Positions 46,040 to 55,440 of a DNA stretch of 64,000 nucleotides are shown piece after piece; within the stretch, counting starts at the first letter, position 1, and each line of letters begins with the position of its first letter. This DNA is from Alteromonadaceae bacterium (GTDB lineage Bacteria > Pseudomonadota > Gammaproteobacteria > Enterobacterales > Alteromonadaceae). The notes under the pieces were generated by a model. That model was given only the letters and a program-made list of their open reading frames with translations, made no database searches and was not told where the DNA came from. The DNA lies in contig WKFJ01000060.1 in NCBI GenBank assembly GCA_014872785.1, forward strand, positions 1-64,000, in the 5' to 3' direction. Made by a program: the position numbers and the translations under genes.

Positions 46040-48385
46040 ATGGGAATAAAGGCTTTATCTTCGCTCGCCTTAATTGGCAGTATGACATTTTCGGTGTTTG
46101 CATCAGTACCCGATATTCCAAAACTCACAGAATCTGTATCTATTGATGGCAAGATTGATGAAAGCGTTTGGCAACGGGCAGCACAAATTCAACTAAACAA
46201 CATTACTTGGCCTGACGAGAACACAACACCTAACGTTAAGACTACCGTCAGTTATTTTGAAAATGGCGATACTCTGTTCATCGCGTTCAAAGCGCAAGAT
46301 CCAGAACCCGATAACATACGCGCCTTTTATAACGACAGAGACCGAATCTGGCGGGATGACCTGGTTGGCGTCAAGTTAGATCCATACAACGATCACCGTC
46401 AGGTATTCCAATTCTTTAGCAACGCATTGGGCGTGCAAGCAGATAGCACCGAAAATGTTGTCACAAACCGAGAAAGTGATGCATGGGACGGACTGTGGGA
46501 TTCATCAGGTCAGGTGACCGATACTGGTTTTGAAGTTGAAATGGCCATCCCACTGCGCAACTTCAACTTTAACCCCAAAACTGGAAAACAAACTTGGGCT
46601 ATTGAGTTTGTAAGGTTTTATCCCCGTGATGAGCGTCAACGGATTTCTAATCAGCAGATTGACCGAAACAATGATTGCTGGTCTTGTCAAATGAAAGAAG
46701 TGGTTGGTTTTGAAAACCTGCAACAAGGCAAAAATCTAGCGATAGTGCCTACATTAGTTTTGGGGCAAGCAGAAACCCGCTCCCTACCTGACGATACTAG
46801 TTGGCAAAAAACTGAAGATTATGAATTTGGTTTAGATATTAAATGGGGTATTAGCTCAGACGTTTTCTTGAACGCAACCATTAATCCTGACTTTTCCCAA
46901 GTTGAAGCCGACTCGGCACAATTGGGGATAAACAACAACTTCACTTTATTTTTTCCTGAGAAACGCCCTTTCTTCCTAGAAAATCAGGATATATTCTCCA
47001 GTAATTTCAACCTTGTTTACACGCGCAATATAGGCGCTCCTGACATAGGCGCCAAGGTCACAGGTAAAACGGGTAAACATACATATGGTGTTTTTGTAAC
47101 TGACGATGTGAACACTACTTTTTTAATTCCAGGCAACTTAAGTTCAGGTATCGCTGAATTAGGCCAAGATAGCAATAATACAGCATTGCGATATCGATAT
47201 GATGCGAACAACAAGCTCTCTGTTGGCATTTTGAGCACCCTAAGAACATCTGACGATTACCACAACTATGTCGCATCCGTTGACGCGAGTTACCGCATTA
47301 CTGAACAAGACGAAGTTCGGGTGCAGTACATGCGCTCAGATACCGAATATCCCGAATGGTTGAGTAATGATTTTTGCGACGCAGACGATGCAGCCGATTG
47401 TGAACGCGATGATTTAAATTGCAGCTTCAATAATTGTGTTGTGAATGAGCGTGTTTTGCGCACGCAAGTAGACGATTCTCTTGAAGACAGCGCCTTTAGA
47501 GTGCGTTATGAGCACGAAGAGCGCGATTGGTTTGCCAGTGCAACCTATATGGATATCGGTAGCGATTTTAGAGCAGACCTTGGTTTTATGAGCCGTGTAG
47601 ACCTCAGCCGAATAGTCATTGGCGGTGGCTTATTTTTCTACGGTGAAGAAGATGACTGGTACAGCCGGTTTCGTATTAGCGGAGACTGGGATATCACCCA
47701 CAACGACGCAGGTGAAGTAATTGAACGCGAGTTAGAAGCACGTATAAGCGTTAACGGTATGCTGCAGTCTTATACTGAACTTGGCTGTATTGCGAATGAG
47801 CATGTGGGTAACAGAATTGATGCTTCTACCCTAGCGATTAAAGGTAATACCGACATGTTTAACAGAGATTTTTGCTATCTCTATGGCAATTTTCAACCAA
47901 TAGCAGGCTTATTCGTAGAAAACGAATTCCTTTGGGGAAAACAAATCGATTTTCGAAACAATCGTTTGGCAGACCGCTTTATGGCACGTCCAGGTTTCCA
48001 ATATAGCTTCAACAAACATTTAAAAGCCGAAGTGAACTATGTTTATCAAACACTTGAAGCCGAAGGCCAAGAAGTATTCACAGCAAATCAGGCGGACATC
48101 AGACTGAAGTACAACTTTGATGTGAGAAACTCACTCAAACTCAGTATTATCTATACCGATATCGAGCAGAACTTGGCCAACCAGCCGGCTGTTGCTCCTG
48201 AAGATTTACCTTCAGCCAAGTTCACAGATGTCTCTACTCAGCTAATTTACAGCTACAAAATTAATCCACAAACCGTATTCTTCGCCGGTTATTCAGACCA
48301 TGCATTTGAAGATGATGTGGTTACTGACCTAGAGAAAGACGCACGTAGTCTATTTATGAAATTCAGTTATGCCTGGTTGCGATAG
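46040..48385 (+). CDS. CBM9-domain outer-membrane beta-barrel protein (DUF5916)
   Basis: The 781-residue protein has a signal peptide (1-21), a family-9 carbohydrate-binding-like domain (about 28-200, with IDGKIDESVWQRA and AIEFVRFYPRDE) and then a DUF5916-type barrel (FSQVEADSAQLGINNNFTLFFPEKRPFFLENQD begins it; several aromatic strands follow, last residues FSYAWLR). The ending on an aromatic/Arg strand fits barrel insertion. It may bind or admit glycans, but substrate and partners are unknown. It stands alone with a dyad upstream. Confidence 0.83.
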   Translation: MGIKALSSLALIGSMTFSVFASVPDIPKLTESVSIDGKIDESVWQRAAQIQLNNITWPDENTTPNVKTTVSYFENGDTLFIAFKAQDPEPDNIRAFYNDRDRIWRDDLVGVKLDPYNDHRQVFQFFSNALGVQADSTENVVTNRESDAWDGLWDSSGQVTDTGFEVEMAIPLRNFNFNPKTGKQTWAIEFVRFYPRDERQRISNQQIDRNNDCWSCQMKEVVGFENLQQGKNLAIVPTLVLGQAETRSLPDDTSWQKTEDYEFGLDIKWGISSDVFLNATINPDFSQVEADSAQLGINNNFTLFFPEKRPFFLENQDIFSSNFNLVYTRNIGAPDIGAKVTGKTGKHTYGVFVTDDVNTTFLIPGNLSSGIAELGQDSNNTALRYRYDANNKLSVGILSTLRTSDDYHNYVASVDASYRITEQDEVRVQYMRSDTEYPEWLSNDFCDADDAADCERDDLNCSFNNCVVNERVLRTQVDDSLEDSAFRVRYEHEERDWFASATYMDIGSDFRADLGFMSRVDLSRIVIGGGLFFYGEEDDWYSRFRISGDWDITHNDAGEVIERELEARISVNGMLQSYTELGCIANEHVGNRIDASTLAIKGNTDMFNRDFCYLYGNFQPIAGLFVENEFLWGKQIDFRNNRLADRFMARPGFQYSFNKHLKAEVNYVYQTLEAEGQEVFTANQADIRLKYNFDVRNSLKLSIIYTDIEQNLANQPAVAPEDLPSAKFTDVSTQLIYSYKINPQTVFFAGYSDHAFEDDVVTDLEKDARSLFMKFSYAWLR

Positions 48386-48603
48386 TGCTAGAGCCTGTTG
48401 AGCTTTGCGGTATAGGGTTTTAAGTCGTCGGATGAGTTTTATCCATCCTTGGCAATAGTTTTGCAAAATTTCTTTAGTAAACTTACAAGAATGCGAGCGC
48501 TTTGTATTTTTATTACACAATGATAATGACATTCGCACTAAATTGCGCTATAAAGCAGCCAATTCTGTAATTAAATTACTAATCACTTGTCGAGGGACAC
48601 ACA

Positions 48604-48918
48604 ATGGCATTAACGAAGAAATTTTTGAAATCTAAACCTGTTTGTAAAGTTACCTTCAAATTGACCCAGGAAGAGGCAAAAAGCGCTGAATCGGTGCAAC
48701 TTGTTGGTGAATTTAACAATTGGGATGCAGCCGCTTCACCAATGAAAAAGCTAAAAAATGGTGGTTTTACGCAAACTATTGATCTTGAGTCAGGCAAAGA
48801 ATATCGCTTCCGTTATTTATTGGACGGCGAAACTTGGGAAAATGACTGGTCTGCAGACAAATACATCCCCTCTCAGTCTTCTTACGACGACGACTCAATC
48901 GTGTCTTGCTTGTCTTAA
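48604..48918 (+). CDS. Small isoamylase-N/CBM48 glycogen-binding-like protein
   Basis: The 104-residue protein is a lone E-set domain like the glycogen-binding domain of AMPK-beta and branching enzymes: VQLVGEFNNWD (near residue 37), then MKKLKNGGF and YRFRYLLDGE. No catalytic part is attached. It probably binds alpha-glucan or acts as a regulatory adaptor in the cytosol. A bidirectional terminator separates it from the convergent Lrp gene. Confidence 0.87.
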   Translation: MALTKKFLKSKPVCKVTFKLTQEEAKSAESVQLVGEFNNWDAAASPMKKLKNGGFTQTIDLESGKEYRFRYLLDGETWENDWSADKYIPSQSSYDDDSIVSCLS

Positions 48919-48943
48919 TAATTTTTTAGACAACTTAATCGAT

Positions 48944-48969
48944 AAAGCTCGTCACTGACGAGCTTTTTT
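48944..48969. terminator. Bidirectional terminator between CBM48 gene and lrp-like gene
   Basis: AAAGCTCGTC, loop ACT, GACGAGCTTT with T-runs on both sides serves the two convergent genes. Confidence 0.88.
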
Positions 48970-49399
48970 ATTGGCTAGAAAGCAAGATACTCGTCTCACT
49001 AGTAGACACTCCTTCGACTAATCTAATCCGTTGTAATACTTGATCAAACTCGCTCAGTGAGCTGCTGACAATATGCAATACCAGATCCCATGCGCCATTG
49101 GTTGTATGTATTTTAATGACATTCGGAATACCTTTAAGCCTTTGTACAATTTGTGCAGTCGATTTATCGGATATAGCCAGCATCATGATAGCGGATACTT
49201 GCCCCTGTTCCAGTTCTTCTTTTACGCGGATAGTAAACCCTAAAATATCACCAGAAGCCACCAGTCGGTCGATTCGAGCCTGAATCGTCGCCCTAGACAC
49301 GCCAAATAGCGTACTGAGTTTGGATACCGAGGCACGCCCGTCCACTCGCAATTGCGCAATGAGCTCCTGATCAAGTCGATCTAATACCTTTGATTTCAC
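48968..49399 (-). CDS. Lrp/AsnC-family regulator
   Basis: The 143-residue protein has the Lrp winged helix (LDRLDQELIAQLRVDGRASV, SVSKLSTLFGVSRATIQARI) and the C-terminal RAM ligand-binding domain (GAWDLVLHIVSSSLSEF). GTG 49399 follows GGAAG by 6 bases and gives the normal family start; the frame also opens at TTG 49420. It is divergent from ctlX, whose substrate links to arginine, so it probably senses an amino acid and controls that gene. Confidence 0.88.
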   Translation of the reverse strand: MKSKVLDRLDQELIAQLRVDGRASVSKLSTLFGVSRATIQARIDRLVASGDILGFTIRVKEELEQGQVSAIMMLAISDKSTAQIVQRLKGIPNVIKIHTTNGAWDLVLHIVSSSLSEFDQVLQRIRLVEGVSTSETSILLSSQ

Positions 49400-49533
49400 T
49401 AAAAACTTCCAATATGTCAATCTCGATTACCATATTGATAGAAAACATATCAATAAGCTAACAATTTCAACATTTTGCCAAATTGGATTTGTACTTAAAA
49501 TAACTGATATTCGTTAAGTAATGTGCAAATGAG

Positions 49534-50448
49534 ATGTTTAAACAGTCCAGTAATGTCGTCTTGATGGTTCGCCCTCATTCCTTTTCAACAAATACAGCCT
49601 CTTTGATTGATAACTTTTTTCAAAGCCATCGCCACATTGAAAAGTCAGCATTAGCAAAACTCGCTTATCAGCAAACCACTCAGGCAATTGAACGTCTGCG
49701 TTCCTTAGGGCTTATTGTGCATGTTTTTGAAGATGAAACTGAAAGAACGCCTGATTCGGTTTTTCCTAATAATTGGTTTAGTACCCACCCCGATGGCACA
49801 CTTGTCACCTACCCCATGTTTGTTGAAAACAGGCGTCTAGAACGTAGGGAGGATATTCTTACTTTTCTCAAAGAGCATTACCACGTAACGCGTAGTCATG
49901 ATTTCGCCAGCAGAGAAATTGTGGGAGAATTTGTCGAGGGTACCGGTTCGATGGTAATTGATTATTCAAATAAACGAGTTTATGCGGCTCTATCTAATCG
50001 TACAACTCAAACCTTACTCAATGAAATCGCAAAAACGCTCGGTCTTTCAGTCACCGCCTTTATAGCCAACGACCCTAAAGGCAATCCTATCTATCACAGC
50101 AACGTAATGATGTCGGTGGGTACTAAGCTCGCATTGGTGGCGCTTAACAGTATTGAAAAAGATCAGCAGAGGAAGGACTTAATACAACAGCTCAGTGCAG
50201 ACGGTAAAACGATAGTTGATTTGGCACACAAGCAAATGAATCAGTTTTGTGGCAATGCGCTAGAGGTAGAGGCAAATGGCAAACACTTTTTAGTTTGCTC
50301 TAAAACTGCCTATGACGCCTTTACTGAAACACAAAAATCGACCATCGAACAGTATTGCGAAATCGTTCCTATTGATGTCAGCGCGATAGAGTCAGCTGGA
50401 GGTTCGATTCGCTGCATGATGGCCGCTATTCATTTGCCAAAACGCTAA
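49534..50448 (+). CDS. ctlX: Citrulline-utilisation hydrolase CtlX-like
   Basis: This 304-residue amidinotransferase-superfamily enzyme has a guanidine/ureido-substrate fold with PDSVFPNNWFSTHPDG (near 71), EFVEGTGSMV (near 130), the catalytic histidine region YHSNVMMSVG and the C-terminal nucleophile in GGSIRCMMAA (Cys near 293). CtlX is described as hydrolysing citrulline or related compounds. A Lrp-family gene is divergent from it with 134 bases between starts. Confidence 0.88.
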   Translation: MFKQSSNVVLMVRPHSFSTNTASLIDNFFQSHRHIEKSALAKLAYQQTTQAIERLRSLGLIVHVFEDETERTPDSVFPNNWFSTHPDGTLVTYPMFVENRRLERREDILTFLKEHYHVTRSHDFASREIVGEFVEGTGSMVIDYSNKRVYAALSNRTTQTLLNEIAKTLGLSVTAFIANDPKGNPIYHSNVMMSVGTKLALVALNSIEKDQQRKDLIQQLSADGKTIVDLAHKQMNQFCGNALEVEANGKHFLVCSKTAYDAFTETQKSTIEQYCEIVPIDVSAIESAGGSIRCMMAAIHLPKR

Positions 50449-50460
50449 ATATCGTTATAC

Positions 50461-50488
50461 AAAAAAGCTCACTGACGTGAGCTTTTTT
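50461..50488. terminator. Bidirectional terminator after ctlX
   Basis: AAAAAAGCTCAC, loop TGAC, GTGAGCTTTTTT: 12-bp perfect arms between the convergent genes ctlX and the PLP enzyme gene. Confidence 0.92.
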
Positions 50489-50494
50489 ACATGG

Positions 50495-51739
50495 TTAGGC
50501 GAGCGCCTGTTCGAAGTCAGCAATGAGATCCTTACTATCTTCAATTCCTATCGAATAGCGGATCATATTTTGACTAATTCCCATTTTTTCACGTTCTTGC
50601 TGTGCAATGTCATAAAAAATGGTGTGTGCAACAGGGATCCCTAAGGTACGAGTATCGCCTAAATGGGTAGCATTAAGCACTAACTTCATGCGATTCATAA
50701 AAGCAAAACAATCAACATTATCTTGTAAATCGATGCTTAAGATACCCCCGAAACCGCAAAATAGCGTTTTAGCTAATTGATGCTGCGGATGCGATTCCAA
50801 ACCTGGGTAATAAACCTTTTTCACTTTGGGGTGTGCGTCTAGGTACTGAGCCAAGGCTAACGCATTTTCAGAAAATCGAGTGGTGCGCAGTGCAAGAGTT
50901 TCAACACCAACTGATACTAAGTGCGCTGATTGGCCGGAAATACAACCTCCCATGTCGCGCAAACCGCGCTTTTTAATCTGCGCAATGACTTGTTGAAAGT
51001 CAGGTAAATGTGCGAATCCAGATTCAATCCTTGCGAATTCACTCCATTTGAAGTTCCCCATTTCCACGACGATACCACCTAATGCGTTGCCGTGGCCTGC
51101 AATGTACTTGGTCAGGGAGTTCACCACTAAACTTGCTTTGACCGATTGCGAGTTCAAAATGCTAGCAGGTGTCATGGTGTTATCGACTAGATAGACAATT
51201 TGCTGCTCGTCACAATACTCACCTATAGCTTTGAGGTCGGCTACTTGCGTCACTGGATTAGCGATAGTTTCCAAAAATACCATGCGGGTATTGTCTTGTT
51301 TGGCTATTTTAACCTGTTCTACATCGGTCACATCAACCAAGGTGACCTCTATACCGAATCGTTTCAGCGACTGCAGAAAAGTGGCCGTATTGCCAAAGAC
51401 AAAGCGGCTGGCGATTAGGTGGTCGCCCGCTTCGAGCAACGACAATATAGTGGCCGAGATTGCAGCCATGCCCGAGGCAAACGCGAGGGATGCTTTACCG
51501 CCCTCAACATGGGTCATAATGTTTTGCAGTGCGCTCTGGCTGGAAGAAGACGTTCTTGCATAAGCGTGCCCAGCAACTTTACCCTGGAAAATATCTACCA
51601 GGTCTTCCACCTTTGGATAATTGAACAGAACAGATGAGTTGACTGGAGAGTGTACCGAACCATCTTCGGGGGAATTTAATATTCTATCGGCGTGCACTAA
51701 ACGAGTAGTGAAGCCTGTATCTTTTAATTGGTCTGACAT
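50495..51739 (-). CDS. Cys/Met metabolism PLP-dependent enzyme (cystathionine gamma-synthase family)
   Basis: This 414-residue fold-type I PLP enzyme has the cofactor lysine in VNSLTKYIAGHGNALGG (near 210), YARTSSSSQSALQ near 62, ASGMAAISATIL near 87 and VDNTMTPAS near 185. Family members act as gamma-synthase, gamma- or beta-lyase or O-acylhomoserine sulfhydrylase; the sequence does not decide which. It lies between ctlX and an acyltransferase without other sulfur genes. Confidence 0.88.
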   Translation of the reverse strand: MSDQLKDTGFTTRLVHADRILNSPEDGSVHSPVNSSVLFNYPKVEDLVDIFQGKVAGHAYARTSSSSQSALQNIMTHVEGGKASLAFASGMAAISATILSLLEAGDHLIASRFVFGNTATFLQSLKRFGIEVTLVDVTDVEQVKIAKQDNTRMVFLETIANPVTQVADLKAIGEYCDEQQIVYLVDNTMTPASILNSQSVKASLVVNSLTKYIAGHGNALGGIVVEMGNFKWSEFARIESGFAHLPDFQQVIAQIKKRGLRDMGGCISGQSAHLVSVGVETLALRTTRFSENALALAQYLDAHPKVKKVYYPGLESHPQHQLAKTLFCGFGGILSIDLQDNVDCFAFMNRMKLVLNATHLGDTRTLGIPVAHTIFYDIAQQEREKMGISQNMIRYSIGIEDSKDLIADFEQALA

Positions 51740-51762
51740 TAATTTTTATCTTGGTCAAAAAA

Positions 51763-52440
51763 CTAGTTTGCACTTGTGCAAACATTTTCAGGGAATTTGG
51801 GATTAATTGAGGCGTAAAACGCTTGTGCTTCCGCCAGCGCCTTTTCGATATCCGCGCCAACTTCCATTAGCGGCCCTAATATAACTTCTTTGGTTTTATA
51901 GTCCAATCCTACCAGAAATAGTGGCACTTTGGCTTGATGCGCCATTTGCAAAAATCCGGTTTTCCATTTTACTACTTTTTTGCGAGTGCCCTCTGGTGCC
52001 AGCGCGATAATCAAATCGGGTTGGTTTTTAAATCTTCCCACCATTTGTCCTACGACACCGTGCTTTTTGGAACGCTCAATCGGAATCCCTCCCCAATGTT
52101 TTAATATGCCCTCAAATGGCCACCTGAAAATAGTCTCTTTCATCATAAAACACATTTTAACCCGCAAACAAAAATAGGTCGCCAAACTCACCACAAAATC
52201 CCAATTAGAGGTATGCGGTGCAATCGCCATAATGTACTGCTTTTGGGCTGGAAGTTGGCCTCGTATGCGCCAGCCCATAAATTTCATAAAAACGATGCCG
52301 AGCCAGTAAGTGAATTTATTCATGCGCCGAGAATACGTTTTGGGAACCGGGGGAATATTAATCGGTTTGAACACAATTGTGCCTGTTTGCTGATTTTGAT
52401 TGAGATAGTGGAGTATATCCGCTAGTTTGTCAGGTTCCAA
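51763..52440 (-). CDS. Lysophospholipid acyltransferase-like protein
   Basis: The 225-residue protein has the PlsC-type motifs HTSNWD (HxxxxD, near residue 77), an FEG-like binding site near GGIPIER and APEGTRKK (near 150). One membrane helix (FTYWLGIVFMKFMGWRI) precedes motif I. It should transfer an acyl chain to a lysolipid or similar acceptor. It is divergent from the TANGO2-like gene. Confidence 0.88.
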   Translation of the reverse strand: MEPDKLADILHYLNQNQQTGTIVFKPINIPPVPKTYSRRMNKFTYWLGIVFMKFMGWRIRGQLPAQKQYIMAIAPHTSNWDFVVSLATYFCLRVKMCFMMKETIFRWPFEGILKHWGGIPIERSKKHGVVGQMVGRFKNQPDLIIALAPEGTRKKVVKWKTGFLQMAHQAKVPLFLVGLDYKTKEVILGPLMEVGADIEKALAEAQAFYASINPKFPENVCTSAN

Positions 52441-52465
52441 TTAAAGGAGTTAGTTGACGTACTTA

Positions 52466-53233
52466 ATGTGTATTTTATTTATCGCTGTAGAACAACACGA
52501 GACATTTCCGCTTATTATTGCAGCCAATCGAGACGAATTTTATAAGCGCCCCACTACATCTTCTCATGTTTGGCGAGGCACCCCAGAGATAATAGCCGGC
52601 CAAGATGAACAAGCAGGCGGTACTTGGATGGGGATGAATAGCCAAGGACGATTAAGTGCGTTAACAAATATCAGAGCGCCCCACACGTTAAAAGATAATG
52701 CCAAGAGTCGCGGCGAACTGGTTCTGAATTATCTGCAACAACAGCCCAGCGACGAACAGTATACAAAACAATTGCAAACAACCGCTGAGCATTACAACGG
52801 TTACAACTTGTTGTTTGGAAAGTGGAATGCTTTAAAGGTTTATAATAATCATACCAACGAACTGCAATCACTTTCACCTGGATATTACGGTCTTTCTAAC
52901 GCTGATTTGAATAGTCCTTGGCCGAAAATTAACAAAGGTGTGCAAGCCCTTAAAGATTATTGTGACACTCACGTCGAGTTGAATGAAGAGAAGTTATTCA
53001 ACTTGTTAAGAGACAACACCAAGGCGGAAGATCATATGCTGCCAAAAACGGGGGTACCAGAGCACTGGGAAAAACAACTGTCTTCGATATTCATTAATAC
53101 CCCTGAATACGGTACTCGAAGTTCTACGCTTTTATCGGTTCGAAACGATGGTAAGGTGCATTGGGTAGAACACGTTTACAACGATGAAACTCAGTTCGTT
53201 TCCGAACAACGGTTTGAATTGATGTTTAGATAG
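52466..53233 (+). CDS. TANGO2/NRDE-family protein
   Basis: The 255-residue protein has the name-giving AANRDEFYKRPT motif (near residue 20) and the N-terminal MC found throughout the family, with GGTWMGMNSQGRLSALTN. The cysteine is the proposed nucleophile of an Ntn-hydrolase-like fold. ATG 52466 gives this MC start, though AAAGGAG lies nearer to an in-frame TTG at 52454. Function in bacteria is unsettled; heme handling has been proposed for eukaryotic members. Confidence 0.88.
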   Translation: MCILFIAVEQHETFPLIIAANRDEFYKRPTTSSHVWRGTPEIIAGQDEQAGGTWMGMNSQGRLSALTNIRAPHTLKDNAKSRGELVLNYLQQQPSDEQYTKQLQTTAEHYNGYNLLFGKWNALKVYNNHTNELQSLSPGYYGLSNADLNSPWPKINKGVQALKDYCDTHVELNEEKLFNLLRDNTKAEDHMLPKTGVPEHWEKQLSSIFINTPEYGTRSSTLLSVRNDGKVHWVEHVYNDETQFVSEQRFELMFR

Positions 53234-53393
53234 GGCCTGAAGACCCAAATGTTAATCGAATATTAAAGATTCTAAGTTAAGCAAAATTGACAGGTAGTAC
53301 TTGTCTATTTCCGCGCTTTCAAGCGTTCACTTTTAGCAATTGCGTGTCATAATACGTGCTTCTTAAATTCATTCACGACTCAAGAGGAATAAC

Positions 53394-54587
53394 ATGTTTG
53401 AAGTATTACCCCGACTTCCTGCGGATCCGATTCTCGGACTTTCAGCTGCCTATCGGGAAGACACCAACCCAAATAAAATCGATTTAGGCGTCGGTGTTTA
53501 TAAAGACGAACAGGGTAATACGCCAATTCTTGATTCTGTTGCCGAAGCACAGAAGATCTTATTGAATGAAGAAACCTCTAAAACCTATATTACGCCACAA
53601 GGCGTGCAAGGATACATCGATGGCATGCTTGGACTTTTGCTTGGCAAGGGTCACCCCGTACTTGTTGCTGACCGTGTTGCGGCAGTTCAAGCTCCTGGTG
53701 GTTGCGGTGCACTGCGTATATTGGCAGAACTAATCAATCGCTGCCAAGAAGGTGCCACGGTATGGGTTAGTGACCCAACGTGGGCAAACCACATTCCATT
53801 AATGGAAAGTGCGGGACTTAAGATTGAAAAGTATCCTTACTTCGATAAAGCGACCGGTGGCATTAACTTCGACGCCATGGCCGAATCGCTGAAAGCGAAC
53901 GCTAAAAAAGGCGACATCGTGCTACTTCACGGCTGCTGTCACAACCCAACTGGTGCAGATCTAACCAAAGAGCAATGGCACACAGTGCTTGAAATTGCAC
54001 AAAGTACCGGTTTCACTCCATTTGTTGATACAGCCTATCAAGGTTTTGGTGACGGTTTAGAAGAAGATGCTTACGGTCTTCGTTTGTTGGCGGAAAACCT
54101 ACCAGAGATGTTGATTGCAGCTTCTTGTTCGAAGAACTTTGGCTTGTATCGCGAACGCGTTGGACTCGCCGTTATCATTACCAATGACTCAGCTACACGC
54201 GGTATCTTGCAGTCGCAAATTCAGTCAGTCGCTCGCGGCAGCTATTCTATGCCACCGTCATACGGCGGCGCATTGGTAAACATCATTCTTAACTCTGAAG
54301 AGCTAAACCAAAAATGGCAGAATGAAGTCGCAGCAATGCGCAACCGCATGCAAGACTTACGTGTTTTATTAGTTGATAAACTAAATGAAAAAGGTGCGAG
54401 TACCGACTTTAGTTTTGTCACTAAACAAAAAGGCATGTTCTCATTTTTGTGTATTTCACCAGAACAAGTTCAGCGCATGCGTAATGAACACTCGGTGTAC
54501 TTCGTGGACTCTAGCCGCGTCAATATTGCCGGCATATCCAAAAGTAACGTCGATAGACTGGCCGAAGCACTGGTCTCGGTCCTCTAA
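53394..54587 (+). CDS. tyrB: Aromatic/aspartate aminotransferase (TyrB/AspC type)
   Basis: This 397-residue class I aminotransferase has the cofactor lysine in SCSKNFGLYRERVG (near 246), the substrate arginine in SSRVNIAG (near 374), HGCCHNPTGADL and DTAYQGFGDGL. It exchanges amino groups between 2-oxoglutarate and aspartate, tyrosine or phenylalanine; AspC and TyrB cannot be separated with certainty by eye. It has its own terminator. Confidence 0.93.
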   Translation: MFEVLPRLPADPILGLSAAYREDTNPNKIDLGVGVYKDEQGNTPILDSVAEAQKILLNEETSKTYITPQGVQGYIDGMLGLLLGKGHPVLVADRVAAVQAPGGCGALRILAELINRCQEGATVWVSDPTWANHIPLMESAGLKIEKYPYFDKATGGINFDAMAESLKANAKKGDIVLLHGCCHNPTGADLTKEQWHTVLEIAQSTGFTPFVDTAYQGFGDGLEEDAYGLRLLAENLPEMLIAASCSKNFGLYRERVGLAVIITNDSATRGILQSQIQSVARGSYSMPPSYGGALVNIILNSEELNQKWQNEVAAMRNRMQDLRVLLVDKLNEKGASTDFSFVTKQKGMFSFLCISPEQVQRMRNEHSVYFVDSSRVNIAGISKSNVDRLAEALVSVL

Positions 54588-54595
54588 CACTAAAC

Positions 54596-54620
54596 GCCCG
54601 GTTCTACCGGGCTTTTTTTT
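54596..54620 (+). terminator. Terminator after tyrB
   Basis: GCCCGG, loop TTCTA, CCGGGC and eight Ts (54613-54620) form an intrinsic terminator just before the FRG gene, which therefore needs its own promoter. Confidence 0.93.
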
Positions 54621-54642
54621 GTCTCGAATTCGTAGGTCACGC

Positions 54643-55440
54643 ATGAAAACTATTATCGTTGAGTCTTGGGGACACTTGCAGGAAGTTTTATTTAATGGCT
54701 CTTGGAACCATGAATTAGCGCGTTATCGCTCGCCTTACGTATTTCGTGGACAACCTAGTGAAAAATTTGAGTTAAAGACGTCGCTCATGCGCTTGGGTGG
54801 TAACTACGCCACGTTGGAAAAACACCTCCTGCGCAATTTCAAGAAATACGGACACGACAGTTTCGAGAGCACTGACTCCATTTGGCACTGGCTGACGATG
54901 GCGCAACATCACGGTCTTCCGACACGACTCTTAGACTGGACCTATTCCCCTATGGTAGGCATGCATTTCGCAACGGCAGATATTGATTTTGCGGATCAGG
55001 ACGGCATCATTTGGAAGGTTAACTATCACGACTCCTACCGCCAATTACCCAAGAAAATGAAGGATTGTTTAGATGACTTTGGCGGTAACGTGTTGACATT
55101 GGAAATGCTACAAAGCTTGCAACTCGATTTAGACACCTTTGATTTACTGAGTAAAGAAGAATTTTTTGTGTTCTTTGAACCACCCTCGACCGATGCGCGC
55201 ATCGTCAATCAGCATGCATTATTTTCCATTGCCTCCGGCGCTGAAGTTCAACTAGATCAGCTGTTATCGAATTCCGATATAGACTGTGAGGCCATTGTTA
55301 TTCCAAAAGAAATTAAATGGGAAATAAGAGACAAGTTAGATCAATCTAACATCACAGAACGTGTGCTATTTCCAGGTTTAGATGGATTGAGCGCTTGGTT
55401 GAAGCGTCACTACAGCCCCAAGATATTAGATGACGCCTAG
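54643..55440 (+). CDS. FRG-domain protein
   Basis: The 265-residue protein contains the FRG motif near residue 32 (YVFRGQPSEKF) and the domain's second signature MAQHHGLPTRLLDWTYSP (near 87), then FFEPPSTDARIVNQHALFS, also typical. The frame runs back into tyrB, but ATG 54643 lies after the terminator and starts the domain. FRG proteins occur in prophages, defence islands and toxin contexts; their function is not known. This one sits between housekeeping genes and its stop overlaps the bioD stop. Confidence 0.88.
   Translation: MKTIIVESWGHLQEVLFNGSWNHELARYRSPYVFRGQPSEKFELKTSLMRLGGNYATLEKHLLRNFKKYGHDSFESTDSIWHWLTMAQHHGLPTRLLDWTYSPMVGMHFATADIDFADQDGIIWKVNYHDSYRQLPKKMKDCLDDFGGNVLTLEMLQSLQLDLDTFDLLSKEEFFVFFEPPSTDARIVNQHALFSIASGAEVQLDQLLSNSDIDCEAIVIPKEIKWEIRDKLDQSNITERVLFPGLDGLSAWLKRHYSPKILDDA

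Noticed and set aside
48519..48537. Fur-box-like AATGATAATGACATTCGCA
   Set aside because: Only about half of the 19-base consensus fits, and the downstream gene has no link with iron.
54385..54642. N-terminal extension of the FRG gene into tyrB
   Set aside because: It lies in another frame of tyrB, crosses an intrinsic terminator and has no domain; the FRG domain starts right after ATG 54643.
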